A DNA stretch of 64,000 bases, taken from the NCBI RefSeq assembly GCF_028714215.1, contig NZ_JAQTMS010000016.1, forward strand, positions 17,689 to 81,688, in the 5' to 3' direction. Positions within the stretch are counted from its first letter, which is position 1; each line of letters starts with the position of its first letter. The translations under genes and the position numbers were made by a program. Shown here piece after piece: positions 1 through 8,121 of the stretch. The stretch is from Rhodoferax sp. Its GTDB lineage: Bacteria; Pseudomonadota; Gammaproteobacteria; Burkholderiales; Burkholderiaceae_C. The notes beneath the pieces were generated by a model. The model worked only from the letters and a program-made list of their open reading frames with translations. It ran no database searches and was not told the DNA's origin.

Positions 1-2419
1 CAACCTGATAGGTGGCAACGCCGCCAATGGCGTGACCGTCAGTGACGTGCTGAGTGAAGTATTCCGCGGTGGTGCGGGCAACGACACCATTGATGGTGGC
101 CAGGGTTACGACCGCGTGGACTACACCAGTTCCACTGCAGGTGTGAATGTGGTCCTGAATGACACGCTGAACGGAAGTGCCAGCGACGGTCTGGGTGGTA
201 CAGACGTGCTGCGCAACATTGAAGGTGTGCGTGGCTCTGCCTTCAACGATACATTGACCGGTAGTAACACGGCAGCCTTTGAATCTTTCGAGGGACTCGA
301 AGGCAACGACAGTATCGACGGCATGGGTGGCATTGATCGGGTGGACTACAAGGTTGCACGATCCGGTGTGATAGTGAACCTTAGCACGGGTACGGCCAGC
401 GATGGTTACGAAGGCACCGACACGCTACTCAACATCGAGAACGTGCGTGGTTCGCGTGATTTCAACGACTCCATCACGGGTAATGCAGCGGACAACGTGC
501 TCGAAGGTTTGGGTGGCAATGACACCTTGATGGGTGGTGCCGGCAACGACACCGCGATTTTCAGCGGTAATCAGAGCCAATATGCGATTACGCCAATTGC
601 TGGTGGTGGTTGGCAAGTGGAAGATCTTCGCGCCGCGGCGCACTACGACACCAACACCAACACTTGGTCAAGCAACGATGGAATCGATCAAGTCCATGAG
701 ATTGAAACCTTGCGTTTCGCCGATGGAGATCGCGTACTCAATGGCGGGGCAACCGAATTTATAAAAATTGACCACCTGTCGTTGACACAGAATGCCGCGA
801 ACAACACGACGGTGGTCAAGTTCAACGTTCACTTCGATGCTGACGCAATAGAAGGTTCCAAGGTTGAAGGCGCAATCGTCGATTTAGTCTATGACTACAG
901 CAAAGTGAGCGCTGCGCAAGCTACCAGTGCGAAATACATCGATTCCACCTTTGGCACGGAGAGCAACGTCTGGAGTAACGTCGTATCAAACTTGGTGGGT
1001 GCATCTGCCAACGGGAAGATTGCACTTACGGCAGCCACCGACGCCGCCAACCCCATCATTGATGCGAATGGAGATGTGCTGACAGTCACACTACAGGTCA
1101 ATAGCCTTGTGAGCGCATTCCAGATCGGACTCGAATCAAAAGCGGCAGGGGGCGACACATCGATTGTCACGGCAGACAGCATCACCCACAACGTCGATGT
1201 TGGCAGCACCAAGACAGCCAGACTCTCCAACGGTTCCGTGACTATCTCTGGCGAGCCAACACAAGGTCAAACCCTTACAGCAGCCGTCAGCGATGTCGAT
1301 GGCGTAGGCAGCGTCAGCTACCAATGGAAAGCTGACGCAGTAGACATTGTCGGTGCAACCAAAAACACCATCACCCTGAGTGAGAACCAAGTCGGAAAGA
1401 CCCTCACCGTAGCAGTCAGTTATCTTGACGGCAACGATACAGCCGAAGCCCTCACCAGCAACGCCACTGTTGCGGTGGTCAACGTTAATGATGCACCCGT
1501 GGGCGAAGTAAGCATCAGTGGTGGAAGCACGCCGGGTAGCATCCTGACGGCTTCCAACAATTTGTCTGACCTCGACGGGTTAGGTGCAGTAAGCTACCGG
1601 TGGCAATCTTCGGAGAATGGCACAACCGCCTGGACTGACATTGCGGGAGCCACCAGCACTACTCTGACCCTGAGTGCAAGCCAAGGGGGTCACTTTCTGC
1701 GCACCCTGGCCAGCTATACCGATGGACATGGGACAGTAGAAGCCGTTGGCAGCAACGTTATCTCTCTGGGCTCCACCGTGGACCTGCTGGCTTACAGTTG
1801 GAACGCCCACACCCTGCTCGATGGAGTGAGCATCAGCAGCACCCATTACAGTGGCACCACCAACCAAAGCGGTGCGGCGAGCTTCACTGCTGTGACCGAC
1901 CCCAGCCTGAGCCTGACAGTCAGTCGCGACATCCCCACGGCAGAAGTGGCAGCGACATCGAGTGCGGTTAACCTGCAAGATGCCATAGACATCCTCAAGA
2001 TGATCGTCGGTCTGGACGTCAACGGCGCAGGCAAACCAGTTTCCCCTTATCAAACCCTGGCAGCAGATTTTGATGGCAATGGCACTGTGGGCTTGACCGA
2101 TGCGATTGATGTTCTCAAACACGTTGTGGGCCTGACAGCACCCGAGCCGACTTGGCACTTTGTCAACGAAGTCGATCCCAGCGTACCAGGTAAGACCGGC
2201 CTAAACCCAGGTACACCGCAAACAACAGTGACGATAGACCTCAGCGGCAGCAGTCCGGTACATGTCGGTTTGGTGGGATATCTGAGCGGAGATGTGGATG
2301 GCAGTTACGCTGGCACGGCAACTGCTGGGGATCTGGATGTTACTGATCCGGCTTACTTCACCTCACTGGTTGGAAGTCATGCTGAACTGACTGCTTCGCA
2401 ATTTGGGGTTTATGGTTAA
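1..2419 (+). CDS. RTX / cohesin-like / dockerin-like surface or secreted protein, 5'-truncated by the window
   Basis: The reading frame is open to the left edge, so this is only the C-terminal ~805 residues of a larger protein. Counting from the GTG at 32: glycine/aspartate-rich RTX nonapeptides (GGAGNDTIDGG, GLEGNDSIDG, GLGGNDTLMGGAGND) lie in residues ~10-180; a cohesin-like beta domain follows (~243-390); then two Ig-like repeats (~400-490 and ~491-580, each with a SVSYQW or AVSYRW core). A dockerin-like pair of helices (AIDILKMIVGL, then DFDGNGTVGLTDAIDVLKHVVGL with an EF-hand-like Ca2+ loop) lies at ~643-705, followed by a conserved-looking C-terminal domain. RTX proteins are typically exported by type I secretion and fold on binding Ca2+. 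No secretion genes are in the window. It sits at the end of an integrated element next to the integrase. Role inferred as adhesin or matrix protein. Confidence 0.8.
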   Translation, partial: NLIGGNAANGVTVSDVLSEVFRGGAGNDTIDGGQGYDRVDYTSSTAGVNVVLNDTLNGSASDGLGGTDVLRNIEGVRGSAFNDTLTGSNTAAFESFEGLEGNDSIDGMGGIDRVDYKVARSGVIVNLSTGTASDGYEGTDTLLNIENVRGSRDFNDSITGNAADNVLEGLGGNDTLMGGAGNDTAIFSGNQSQYAITPIAGGGWQVEDLRAAAHYDTNTNTWSSNDGIDQVHEIETLRFADGDRVLNGGATEFIKIDHLSLTQNAANNTTVVKFNVHFDADAIEGSKVEGAIVDLVYDYSKVSAAQATSAKYIDSTFGTESNVWSNVVSNLVGASANGKIALTAATDAANPIIDANGDVLTVTLQVNSLVSAFQIGLESKAAGGDTSIVTADSITHNVDVGSTKTARLSNGSVTISGEPTQGQTLTAAVSDVDGVGSVSYQWKADAVDIVGATKNTITLSENQVGKTLTVAVSYLDGNDTAEALTSNATVAVVNVNDAPVGEVSISGGSTPGSILTASNNLSDLDGLGAVSYRWQSSENGTTAWTDIAGATSTTLTLSASQGGHFLRTLASYTDGHGTVEAVGSNVISLGSTVDLLAYSWNAHTLLDGVSISSTHYSGTTNQSGAASFTAVTDPSLSLTVSRDIPTAEVAATSSAVNLQDAIDILKMIVGLDVNGAGKPVSPYQTLAADFDGNGTVGLTDAIDVLKHVVGLTAPEPTWHFVNEVDPSVPGKTGLNPGTPQTTVTIDLSGSSPVHVGLVGYLSGDVDGSYAGTATAGDLDVTDPAYFTSLVGSHAELTASQFGVYG

Positions 2420-2488
2420 GTGAGAGCTGACCAGAGCGCAAATACCCGTTTTGCAAGGGTGACCCCACCCGACGCTGTAATCGTAAAT

Positions 2489-3646
2489 TCAATCCAATTT
2501 TGCCGCCAAGTCCGCAGCTCTTGGGTGGTAGTACCGCCCCAGCATCCTGGTCGATTTGTGGCCCGTGACCTTCATCAGCTCATGCATGGCCAACTTCTCG
2601 GCAAGTCGGGAAGTGGCCTCGTGCCGCAGGTCATGGAAATGCAGGTCAACAAGGACCTTGTCCTCGATCTCGATTCTGGCCAGCAAATCGAGTGTAATCT
2701 GCCGCGGTGCCCTCTTTTTGAAGATCAGGGCACGGATTTCCAAGTCCTGCTCCTTCTGGTCGAACCCAGCATTGGCCATCAGGCCGCGCAGTTGCTTATG
2801 TACGTGCGCCTTTCGCGCACGCCTCATAGCACGATCCCAAGCCATTTGGAGCGCGTTTTGGGAAAGGGGTAGCACCTTGCCCATGGTTGCCTTCGGCAAA
2901 GTTTCCAATAGGGCTACAGCGCGTCGGCTGAGGGGTACATCACGGAAGGAGTCGCCATTCTTGGTGACTCCGCCTTCTTTGCCCCGAATCCGGGCCACCC
3001 GGTGTTTGAGATTAATTTCGTCCCACTGGAGTGAGAGCAATTCTGACTGTCTCGCGGCTGTCTCAATGGCCAGCACTGCTGCCGCGTGCGGTAGCGGGCT
3101 TTCGCACTCTTGCAATGCGGCCAGAAGCAACGAGTCCTCGTCGCCTTCGAGGCGACGATCCCGGTCATTCGAGAGACTTGGCTTCCTGACCAAGGAAATC
3201 GGGTTACCCTTGGGCAGGGCGATCCCCCAATCCATTGATGCGGCTTTGAAAATCCGGGACACCATGCCCAGTTCATGGATCACGGTTTGTGGACTCACGG
3301 CCTTGAGCCGTTCGTCCCGGTACTCCGACAATCTGGCTGGCGTAATGGCAGCCAGAGAGTAGGGGCCAAAAGCCTTGGCTACCCGTTTAAGGACATAGAT
3401 GTCCTGATCCTTGCCGCGTTTGCTGGGTAGCACATCACGCTCATACCGCTCCGCAGCCTTGGCAAACGTAGTTTTTTCCGCGTCGTCACGGTTGATGAAC
3501 GCGTCAACATCCATCTCTCGCTCTAATGTGCGAGCCCATGCCCCAGCATCCGCCCGTGTGCGAAAGGTCTTAGACTGTACGGGCCAGCCGTCCCGTCTGA
3601 TTTTTGCTTGCCAGCGTCCAGATTCACGCTGAGTAAAAGTTGCCAT
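2489..3646 (-). CDS. Tyrosine-recombinase (phage/island-type) integrase
   Basis: This 385-residue protein has an N-terminal arm-type DNA-binding segment (QRESGRWQAKIRRDG), a SAM-like core-binding region, and a C-terminal catalytic domain with the expected R-H-R-H-Y set: Arg in AARQSELLSLQW, HDLRHEATSRL, GHKSTRML and the nucleophile Tyr in GRYYHP. Length is typical of integrases of genomic islands and prophages. The start is supported by GAGG seven bases upstream. Transcription runs away from the tRNA-Asp fragment ~100 bp upstream, which is the probable attachment site. It is convergent with the RTX gene. No excisionase gene is visible in the ~70 bp between them. Confidence 0.93.
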   Translation of the reverse strand: MATFTQRESGRWQAKIRRDGWPVQSKTFRTRADAGAWARTLEREMDVDAFINRDDAEKTTFAKAAERYERDVLPSKRGKDQDIYVLKRVAKAFGPYSLAAITPARLSEYRDERLKAVSPQTVIHELGMVSRIFKAASMDWGIALPKGNPISLVRKPSLSNDRDRRLEGDEDSLLLAALQECESPLPHAAAVLAIETAARQSELLSLQWDEINLKHRVARIRGKEGGVTKNGDSFRDVPLSRRAVALLETLPKATMGKVLPLSQNALQMAWDRAMRRARKAHVHKQLRGLMANAGFDQKEQDLEIRALIFKKRAPRQITLDLLARIEIEDKVLVDLHFHDLRHEATSRLAEKLAMHELMKVTGHKSTRMLGRYYHPRAADLAAKLD

Positions 3647-3749
3647 TGCTGATCCTCGCTGTCCCCGTTTTGTCCCCGTATGGGAAAAAGTACAACGTAT
3701 TATGGCTGAAAACGTTGATACGTAAGGGTTTCAAGAAGAGTGAATTTTA

Positions 3750-3796
3750 GGCCTGTCACGCCGGGGGTCGCGGGTTCGAGTCCCGTCCACCCGCCA
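3750..3796 (+). repeat. Attachment site: duplicated 3' part of a tRNA-Asp gene (att)
   Basis: The sequence from GGCCTGTCACGCC through the T-arm (GGTTCGAGTCCC) to the encoded CCA is the 3' two-thirds of a tRNA-Asp (anticodon GTC), starting at the anticodon stem. The bases before it (AAGAGTGAATTTTA) do not form the acceptor, D-arm or 5' anticodon strand, so it is not a complete tRNA. Such 3'-end copies are the usual scar of integration by tyrosine recombinases. The intact gene should lie at the far end of the element, to the left of this window. Confidence 0.85.
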
Positions 3797-3805
3797 ACAT
3801 TGGAA

Positions 3806-3837
3806 AAGCCATCGATCGAAAGATTGATGGCTTTTTT
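3806..3837 (+). terminator. Rho-independent terminator of the original tRNA-Asp gene
   Basis: A 12-bp stem (AAGCCATCGATC with GATTGATGGCTT, one G-U pair) closed by a GAAA tetraloop is followed by a run of T. It begins 9 bases after the CCA end of the tRNA fragment, as expected for the native tRNA terminator left on the chromosomal side of the integration site. Confidence 0.85.
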
Positions 3838-3954
3838 CTTGTGCGCCCAGCATGCGCGCGCTCCTGGAAGTGCAAGTCCTCCCGCGAGCTGATCACAGCG
3901 AGCGAAGTAAGGCGTAAACTGATCGTACAAAGATGTGATTCAGGGGGACTTGGA

Positions 3955-6072
3955 ATGAATTCAATCATGCGCTGGCTGGCACCTCCTGTATTTGCAGGGG
4001 ATGAAGAGAAAACGCGCCAGGCGAGTTTGATCAACGTCATCTGCGTCGCTTCCCTGGTGTTCATATGGGTCCTAGTGGCGGGTTCCCTGCTGACCGGAAA
4101 TATCCCCACCACCATTCTGATCATCGAGCTCTTTTCCGGATCCGCAGTCATCCTGCAACTGCTGCGCTGGCTGCGCATCGGCAAGGTGACGCTGGCGCGG
4201 GCCGGGATCATCATCTTCGGCCTGGTCTACATCACTGGCGCTACCGCCAGCATAGGAACCATTCGCACGCCGACCGCAGCCGTCTTTGTTTTTTGGGTCC
4301 TGATGACCGGGTTGCTCTTTGGCCTGCGCGGTATTTTGATCGGCACCCCCACCGCCTCGCTGGCGGTGTCGGGATTGATCGTGGCACAGAATGCCGGCTG
4401 GCTGCGCCAGCCTTTTCAGGGTGTCGGCCTGATGCAGTGGCTCACCTTCACGGCCTTGTTCGGATTCACAAGCGGTGTGACTTATTACGTCAGCCTGGGA
4501 ACACGGCGAGCGCTCTCACGTGCCGAGCAGGAAATCGAGCGGCGCAGACAGGTCGAGGTGGCCTTGAAAGACAGCGAGCAACGCTACCGCACCTTGGTGG
4601 AGTGGACGCCGGAACCACTGGTCGTTCATCGGGATCGGAAAATCCTCTACGTGAACCCGGCGGCCGTGACGCTGTTTGGTGCCGGCTCTGCACAAGACCT
4701 GGTCGGCGGGTCCATCGTGGAGCGGATTGCGCCGGATTGTCTGACAGAGGCGCTGGCGCGTGAGCAATACTTTATTGAGCACGGTTTCGTGCCCAGGGGC
4801 GAGCAAAAGTTTTGCAAAATGGACAAAACGACTATCGACGTTGAAGTCCAAAGCTCGTCGATTTCGTACGATGGCGCACCGGCCGTTCATCTGGCGGTGC
4901 GCGACATCACGCAACGCAAGGCCATTGAAGCGGTGCTCGAAGCCGCGCGCTTGAGGGCCGAGAATTCGAGTCAGGCCAAATCGCGCTTCCTGGCGTCTGC
5001 CAGCCATGACCTGCGTCAGCCGGCCCATGCCCTGGGGCTGTTTGTGGCGCGATTGGCAGAGTTGCCAAATGACGCGCAAACCAGGCATCTGGTGGACTGC
5101 ATGGACGCCTCGGTGCGTGCCATGCAGGATATGCTGGATGGATTCTTCGACATATCGCGGCTGGAATCGGAGCAGACGCAAATCAAAAAGGTGGGCTTTC
5201 CGATCCAGGCCGTATTCGGGCAATTGGGTAACGGTTTTGCCAGCGCGGCCAGCGACAAGGGCTTGCGCCTGCGATTTCGGCCATCAACGGCCTGGGTTGA
5301 GAGCGACCCCGGCCTGCTGCATCGAATCCTGCTCAATCTGGTCAGCAACGCCGTGCGGTACACCCGGCAAGGCAGTGTCTTGGTGGCCTGTCGGCCGACG
5401 TCCGACGGCACCCGGCTTCGCATCGAGGTGCGGGACAGTGGTGTCGGGATCGCCGCGCAACACCATGAAAATATCTTCCAGGAGTTCTTTCAGATCGACA
5501 ATTTGCAGCGCGACCGCAGCAAGGGCCTGGGCGTTGGCTTGAGCATTGTTGATCGGGCTTGTCGGCTATTGGATCATCCCTTGGTCATGCATTCGGCACC
5601 GGGCTGTGGAACACGCTTCACGCTGACCGTGCCGATGGCGCCGGCACAGGCGGGTCGAAAGCATGAACAGACAACTGAAGTGGCGACAAGTGTCGAATTC
5701 GACGGCCTGTGCGTGCTGCTGATCGAGGACGATGCGTTGGGCCGGGTGGGACTGGCGAGCTTGCTGGAATCCTGGGGCTGCACGGTCTTGGCGGCCGAAG
5801 GGGCGCAAGCGGGCTGCAAGCTGTATCGGCCGGACCAGTCCCCTGACATCATCATCAGCGACTTCAGGTTGGGCGGCGGGGTCAACGGCATCGAGGCCGT
5901 GGATATGTTGAGCGCGGCGGCAGGACGCCGGATTGCGGCCTGTCTGGTCAGTGGTGATACCGACGCGAGTGTCAGGCAAAAAGCACAAGCCGCTGGACTG
6001 ACCCTTCTGCAAAAGCCGGTTCGACCGGCCAAACTGAGAAGTCTGGTGCGGCACTTGGCCAAGACGAAGTAA
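3955..6072 (+). CDS. Membrane-bound hybrid sensor histidine kinase (PAS, HisKA, HATPase, receiver)
   Basis: The ATG at 3955 is preceded by AGGGGGA and is preferred over an upstream in-frame start that would run into the tRNA terminator. The ~705-residue protein has about six hydrophobic helices in the first ~170 residues, a short coiled linker, a PAS domain (~residues 205-320), a HisKA region with the phospho-acceptor in SASHDLRQPAHALGLF (~350), a HATPase domain (N box NLVSNAVRYT, DSGVGI) and a C-terminal receiver with Asp in IISDFRL (~635) and Lys in LLQKP. It autophosphorylates and probably passes phosphate to its own receiver. No response regulator gene is adjacent, so it is an orphan. Signal unknown. 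Confidence 0.93.
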   Translation: MNSIMRWLAPPVFAGDEEKTRQASLINVICVASLVFIWVLVAGSLLTGNIPTTILIIELFSGSAVILQLLRWLRIGKVTLARAGIIIFGLVYITGATASIGTIRTPTAAVFVFWVLMTGLLFGLRGILIGTPTASLAVSGLIVAQNAGWLRQPFQGVGLMQWLTFTALFGFTSGVTYYVSLGTRRALSRAEQEIERRRQVEVALKDSEQRYRTLVEWTPEPLVVHRDRKILYVNPAAVTLFGAGSAQDLVGGSIVERIAPDCLTEALAREQYFIEHGFVPRGEQKFCKMDKTTIDVEVQSSSISYDGAPAVHLAVRDITQRKAIEAVLEAARLRAENSSQAKSRFLASASHDLRQPAHALGLFVARLAELPNDAQTRHLVDCMDASVRAMQDMLDGFFDISRLESEQTQIKKVGFPIQAVFGQLGNGFASAASDKGLRLRFRPSTAWVESDPGLLHRILLNLVSNAVRYTRQGSVLVACRPTSDGTRLRIEVRDSGVGIAAQHHENIFQEFFQIDNLQRDRSKGLGVGLSIVDRACRLLDHPLVMHSAPGCGTRFTLTVPMAPAQAGRKHEQTTEVATSVEFDGLCVLLIEDDALGRVGLASLLESWGCTVLAAEGAQAGCKLYRPDQSPDIIISDFRLGGGVNGIEAVDMLSAAAGRRIAACLVSGDTDASVRQKAQAAGLTLLQKPVRPAKLRSLVRHLAKTK

Positions 6073-6102
6073 GTCTGTGGCTTCGGGTGACAGACGCAGC
6101 TT

Positions 6103-7488
6103 CTATTCGAATAGAAGTTTGAGCTGCGCCGCGTCGGCGGCCGATGGCAGGTCGGATCGGGAACGGCGCTTCTTCTTTTGCTGAACGGCCGACGATTCGC
6201 TGGTTTCCTTGTCGAGCCAGGTCGGTGGTGAATCTTGCGCTACTGGATTGGATTCATTTGACGACACTGAAAAGTCGGGCACCGGCATGGTCAGTCGCTC
6301 GCTCAGACGCTTGACACCCTGGCTCCACTGCCACAGCATGCGCCGACCCAGGTTGGCGAATCCGGGGGTATGGCTGATGTGATGCAGTACCTCGGGTACT
6401 TGCCCGCTAACGCTGCTACACACCAGGTCCGCCAGTTCTCGTTGGCGCGCGTTCTCCAGGCCCAGGTGCTGCTGCAGGTAGCGCCAGAGCCCCTTGCCGG
6501 GGTTCCAGTTCTTCTGGCCGTCCAGATGCAGCCCCGGTGCCCTGTTGGCGTCAAGGTCGTAGGCCAGGCTGGTCACCATGTCGCTGATGGGTGCCAGTTG
6601 CACATCGTCGAGATTGCGGTAAACAAAGGCCAGGCTCTTGGCGTGGCAGTCGGCATTGCCCAACGCCAGGCTGAGCAAAAGCGTCACGGCGAGCTGTTCT
6701 GTGGCTTGGCGCAAGCCATCCGGGGCCACGTAGTCGCGCGTCAGGCGAGCCAGGCGCTCCCAGCTCGGGTCGTACCGGTGGTCGGGCGGCAGGCCCAGCA
6801 AGCTGCAAAAGTCTTCGAACCCCTTGTAGTGTCCCGTCTCGGCTTCGCAGTCACAGCGATCGGTCAGCAGGATCTGACCATCTTCTGAAACCTGGGTTCT
6901 GCTGGCACTCAATCCGGTGGCTGCCGCGGCCCGCATGCAGAGGTGTTGGTTCAGGGCCATGAAGGGCTGATGTACCGATGTGGCCTTGACAATGTGACGC
7001 TCGGTTAAAACGCTAGCGTTGCGAAACAGTGCTTTCGTCACAGGGCTCGGAGGTTTCGGGGGCCAGCCAGGCACGCCGCCAGCAAGGCTCCGGGACATCA
7101 GTTCCAGAAACGCTTCTTGTGACGACTTGCCGCGCAGCAGGGCGCGTGTGTCGGGCGCTACCCTGCTGGTTTCGACGGTCTCGTTGTTACGCACGGTTAC
7201 CCGCCCAGGGAACTGATGGCCGACCAGGGCCAGCAGGTTGAGCGGGCCGACATTCAGACCAGGCCCGAGCAGATCCTTCAGCACGGAGAGCCAAAAATCA
7301 TCTGGCCAGTTCATTTGGAAGAAGGGGTGCAGGGCAGGCCAACGCCAACTCGCTTTTCTGACCGGCATCTGCAAGGAGACGAAGTCCCGGGAATCGGCGG
7401 AGTCCAGATAGCTCAGGTGGTACTCAAAGTTGTCCCTACTTTGCAGCGTGGCGACGGCCCGGTCGCTCACGAACACATTGAGCTTCAT
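6103..7488 (-). CDS. hipA: HipA-like serine/threonine kinase (toxin of a type II TA pair)
   Basis: This 461-residue protein has the HipA layout. The N-domain is followed by a kinase-like core with Lys168 in RHIVKAT (ATP-binding lysine), GNADCHAKS with the catalytic Asp280, and APISDM with the metal-binding Asp303. The segment EDFCSLLGLPPDHRYD resembles the equivalent E. coli HipA region. E. coli HipA phosphorylates GltX and arrests growth; the target here is unknown. Its ATG overlaps the stop of hipB by 4 bases, so the two are translationally coupled. Oddities are the usual ERFDR replaced by TDRCD, DxHxKN reading DCHAKS, and a basic C-terminal tail (KKKRRSR). Kinase residues are intact, so it is probably active. 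Confidence 0.85.
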   Translation of the reverse strand: MKLNVFVSDRAVATLQSRDNFEYHLSYLDSADSRDFVSLQMPVRKASWRWPALHPFFQMNWPDDFWLSVLKDLLGPGLNVGPLNLLALVGHQFPGRVTVRNNETVETSRVAPDTRALLRGKSSQEAFLELMSRSLAGGVPGWPPKPPSPVTKALFRNASVLTERHIVKATSVHQPFMALNQHLCMRAAAATGLSASRTQVSEDGQILLTDRCDCEAETGHYKGFEDFCSLLGLPPDHRYDPSWERLARLTRDYVAPDGLRQATEQLAVTLLLSLALGNADCHAKSLAFVYRNLDDVQLAPISDMVTSLAYDLDANRAPGLHLDGQKNWNPGKGLWRYLQQHLGLENARQRELADLVCSSVSGQVPEVLHHISHTPGFANLGRRMLWQWSQGVKRLSERLTMPVPDFSVSSNESNPVAQDSPPTWLDKETSESSAVQQKKKRRSRSDLPSAADAAQLKLLFE

Positions 7489-7787
7489 CGTGCGTCCGGC
7501 CCGATATTGCCGCCGGCGCGACGCTCATCGAGCACGCTGTCCAGAGTCGGGCGCGCCGTGACGGGTTGGAAGTTCATCTCCATGTCCAGGGCTTGCAGCA
7601 GGCGCAGCATCTTGCCCAGCGAGAAGTCGTTGCCCCGGCCGCGCTCAAAGCGCGACAGGGCTTCCTGGCGCATCCCCGTGATTTCAGCAATTTGGATCTG
7701 AGTTTTCCCCGCCGCCTTCCTAAGCGTTTGGAAGCGTTTTCCGAGGTCAGGAAGGGTTGACATAGGGTTTTTGAAATAATCGTTCAT
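7485..7787 (-). CDS. hipB: HipB-like XRE-family antitoxin / autorepressor
   Basis: This 100-residue protein carries a Cro/C1 helix-turn-helix (AGKTQIQIAEITGMRQEALSRFE region, residues ~27-55) and the HipB/HigA-like second half (FSLGKMLRLLQALDMEMNFQP). It is encoded directly upstream of the HipA-like kinase with a 4-base overlap, the usual antitoxin-first order. It would bind and neutralise HipA and repress the shared promoter. The start could instead be the ATG eight codons downstream, since neither has a clear ribosome binding site. Confidence 0.85.
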   Translation of the reverse strand: MNDYFKNPMSTLPDLGKRFQTLRKAAGKTQIQIAEITGMRQEALSRFERGRGNDFSLGKMLRLLQALDMEMNFQPVTARPTLDSVLDERRAGGNIGPDAR

Positions 7788-7826
7788 GCTGTGCAGTGCA
7801 TATTATGTGCAATTTGTACTGATAAA

Positions 7827-7930
7827 TTGACATTTAACGCATAATTTACAGCAAATTTATTAAATAAAATATGCTTTTAAATTCATACACATAGCAATTT
7901 TATTAAATTATTGACATTAATCGCATAATA
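7827..7930. repeat. Direct repeats in the AT-rich hipBA promoter region (candidate operators)
   Basis: Two 20-base copies, TTGACATTTAACGCATAATT (7827-7846) and TTGACATTAATCGCATAATA (7911-7930), differ at three positions and start 84 bp apart, about eight helical turns. A related imperfect palindrome, TGCATATTATGTGCA, lies just upstream of hipB. The whole 7790-7930 stretch is extremely AT-rich compared with its neighbours. The position suggests operator sites for the HipB-like repressor. The TTGACA and CATAAT parts of each copy are only 7 bases apart, so a copy is not itself a promoter. Confidence 0.5.
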
Positions 7931-7959
7931 GGTCTTGGTGCAATATTGCCGCTCAATCG

Positions 7960-8064
7960 GCTGTTGATTTGCGTGCCCGCAAGGGCGATGTTGCTATCAA
8001 GGTTGGCGTTGAGGCGCTGGCTGGCCGCTACCGGACTGCACGATTTGAGCAAGCCCGAAAATGA
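7960..8064 (+). pseudogene. Possible gene remnant, 34 codons
   Basis: One plus-strand frame in this gap gives a protein-like stretch with high-GC codon use, beginning AVDLRARKGDVAIKVGVEAL and ending in FEQARK then TGA, but with no good start codon or ribosome binding site. It may be the tail of a gene cut off when the AT-rich hipBA block arrived. I do not recognise the family. Nothing else is visible between 7931 and the end of mutL. Confidence 0.25.
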
Positions 8065-8121
8065 TGGGCTACTGCCAAGTCCCTGCTGGACTCGTTATAA
8101 AACCGCTTCCAGCCACCGGCC

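Noticed and set aside
3720..3796. A tRNA-Asp gene
   Set aside because: Only the 3' portion from the anticodon stem is present; the upstream bases cannot form the acceptor, D-arm or 5' anticodon strand.
7827..7930. Sigma70 promoters made of TTGACA and CATAAT
   Set aside because: The two boxes in each copy are only 7 bases apart, far from the usual 16-18.
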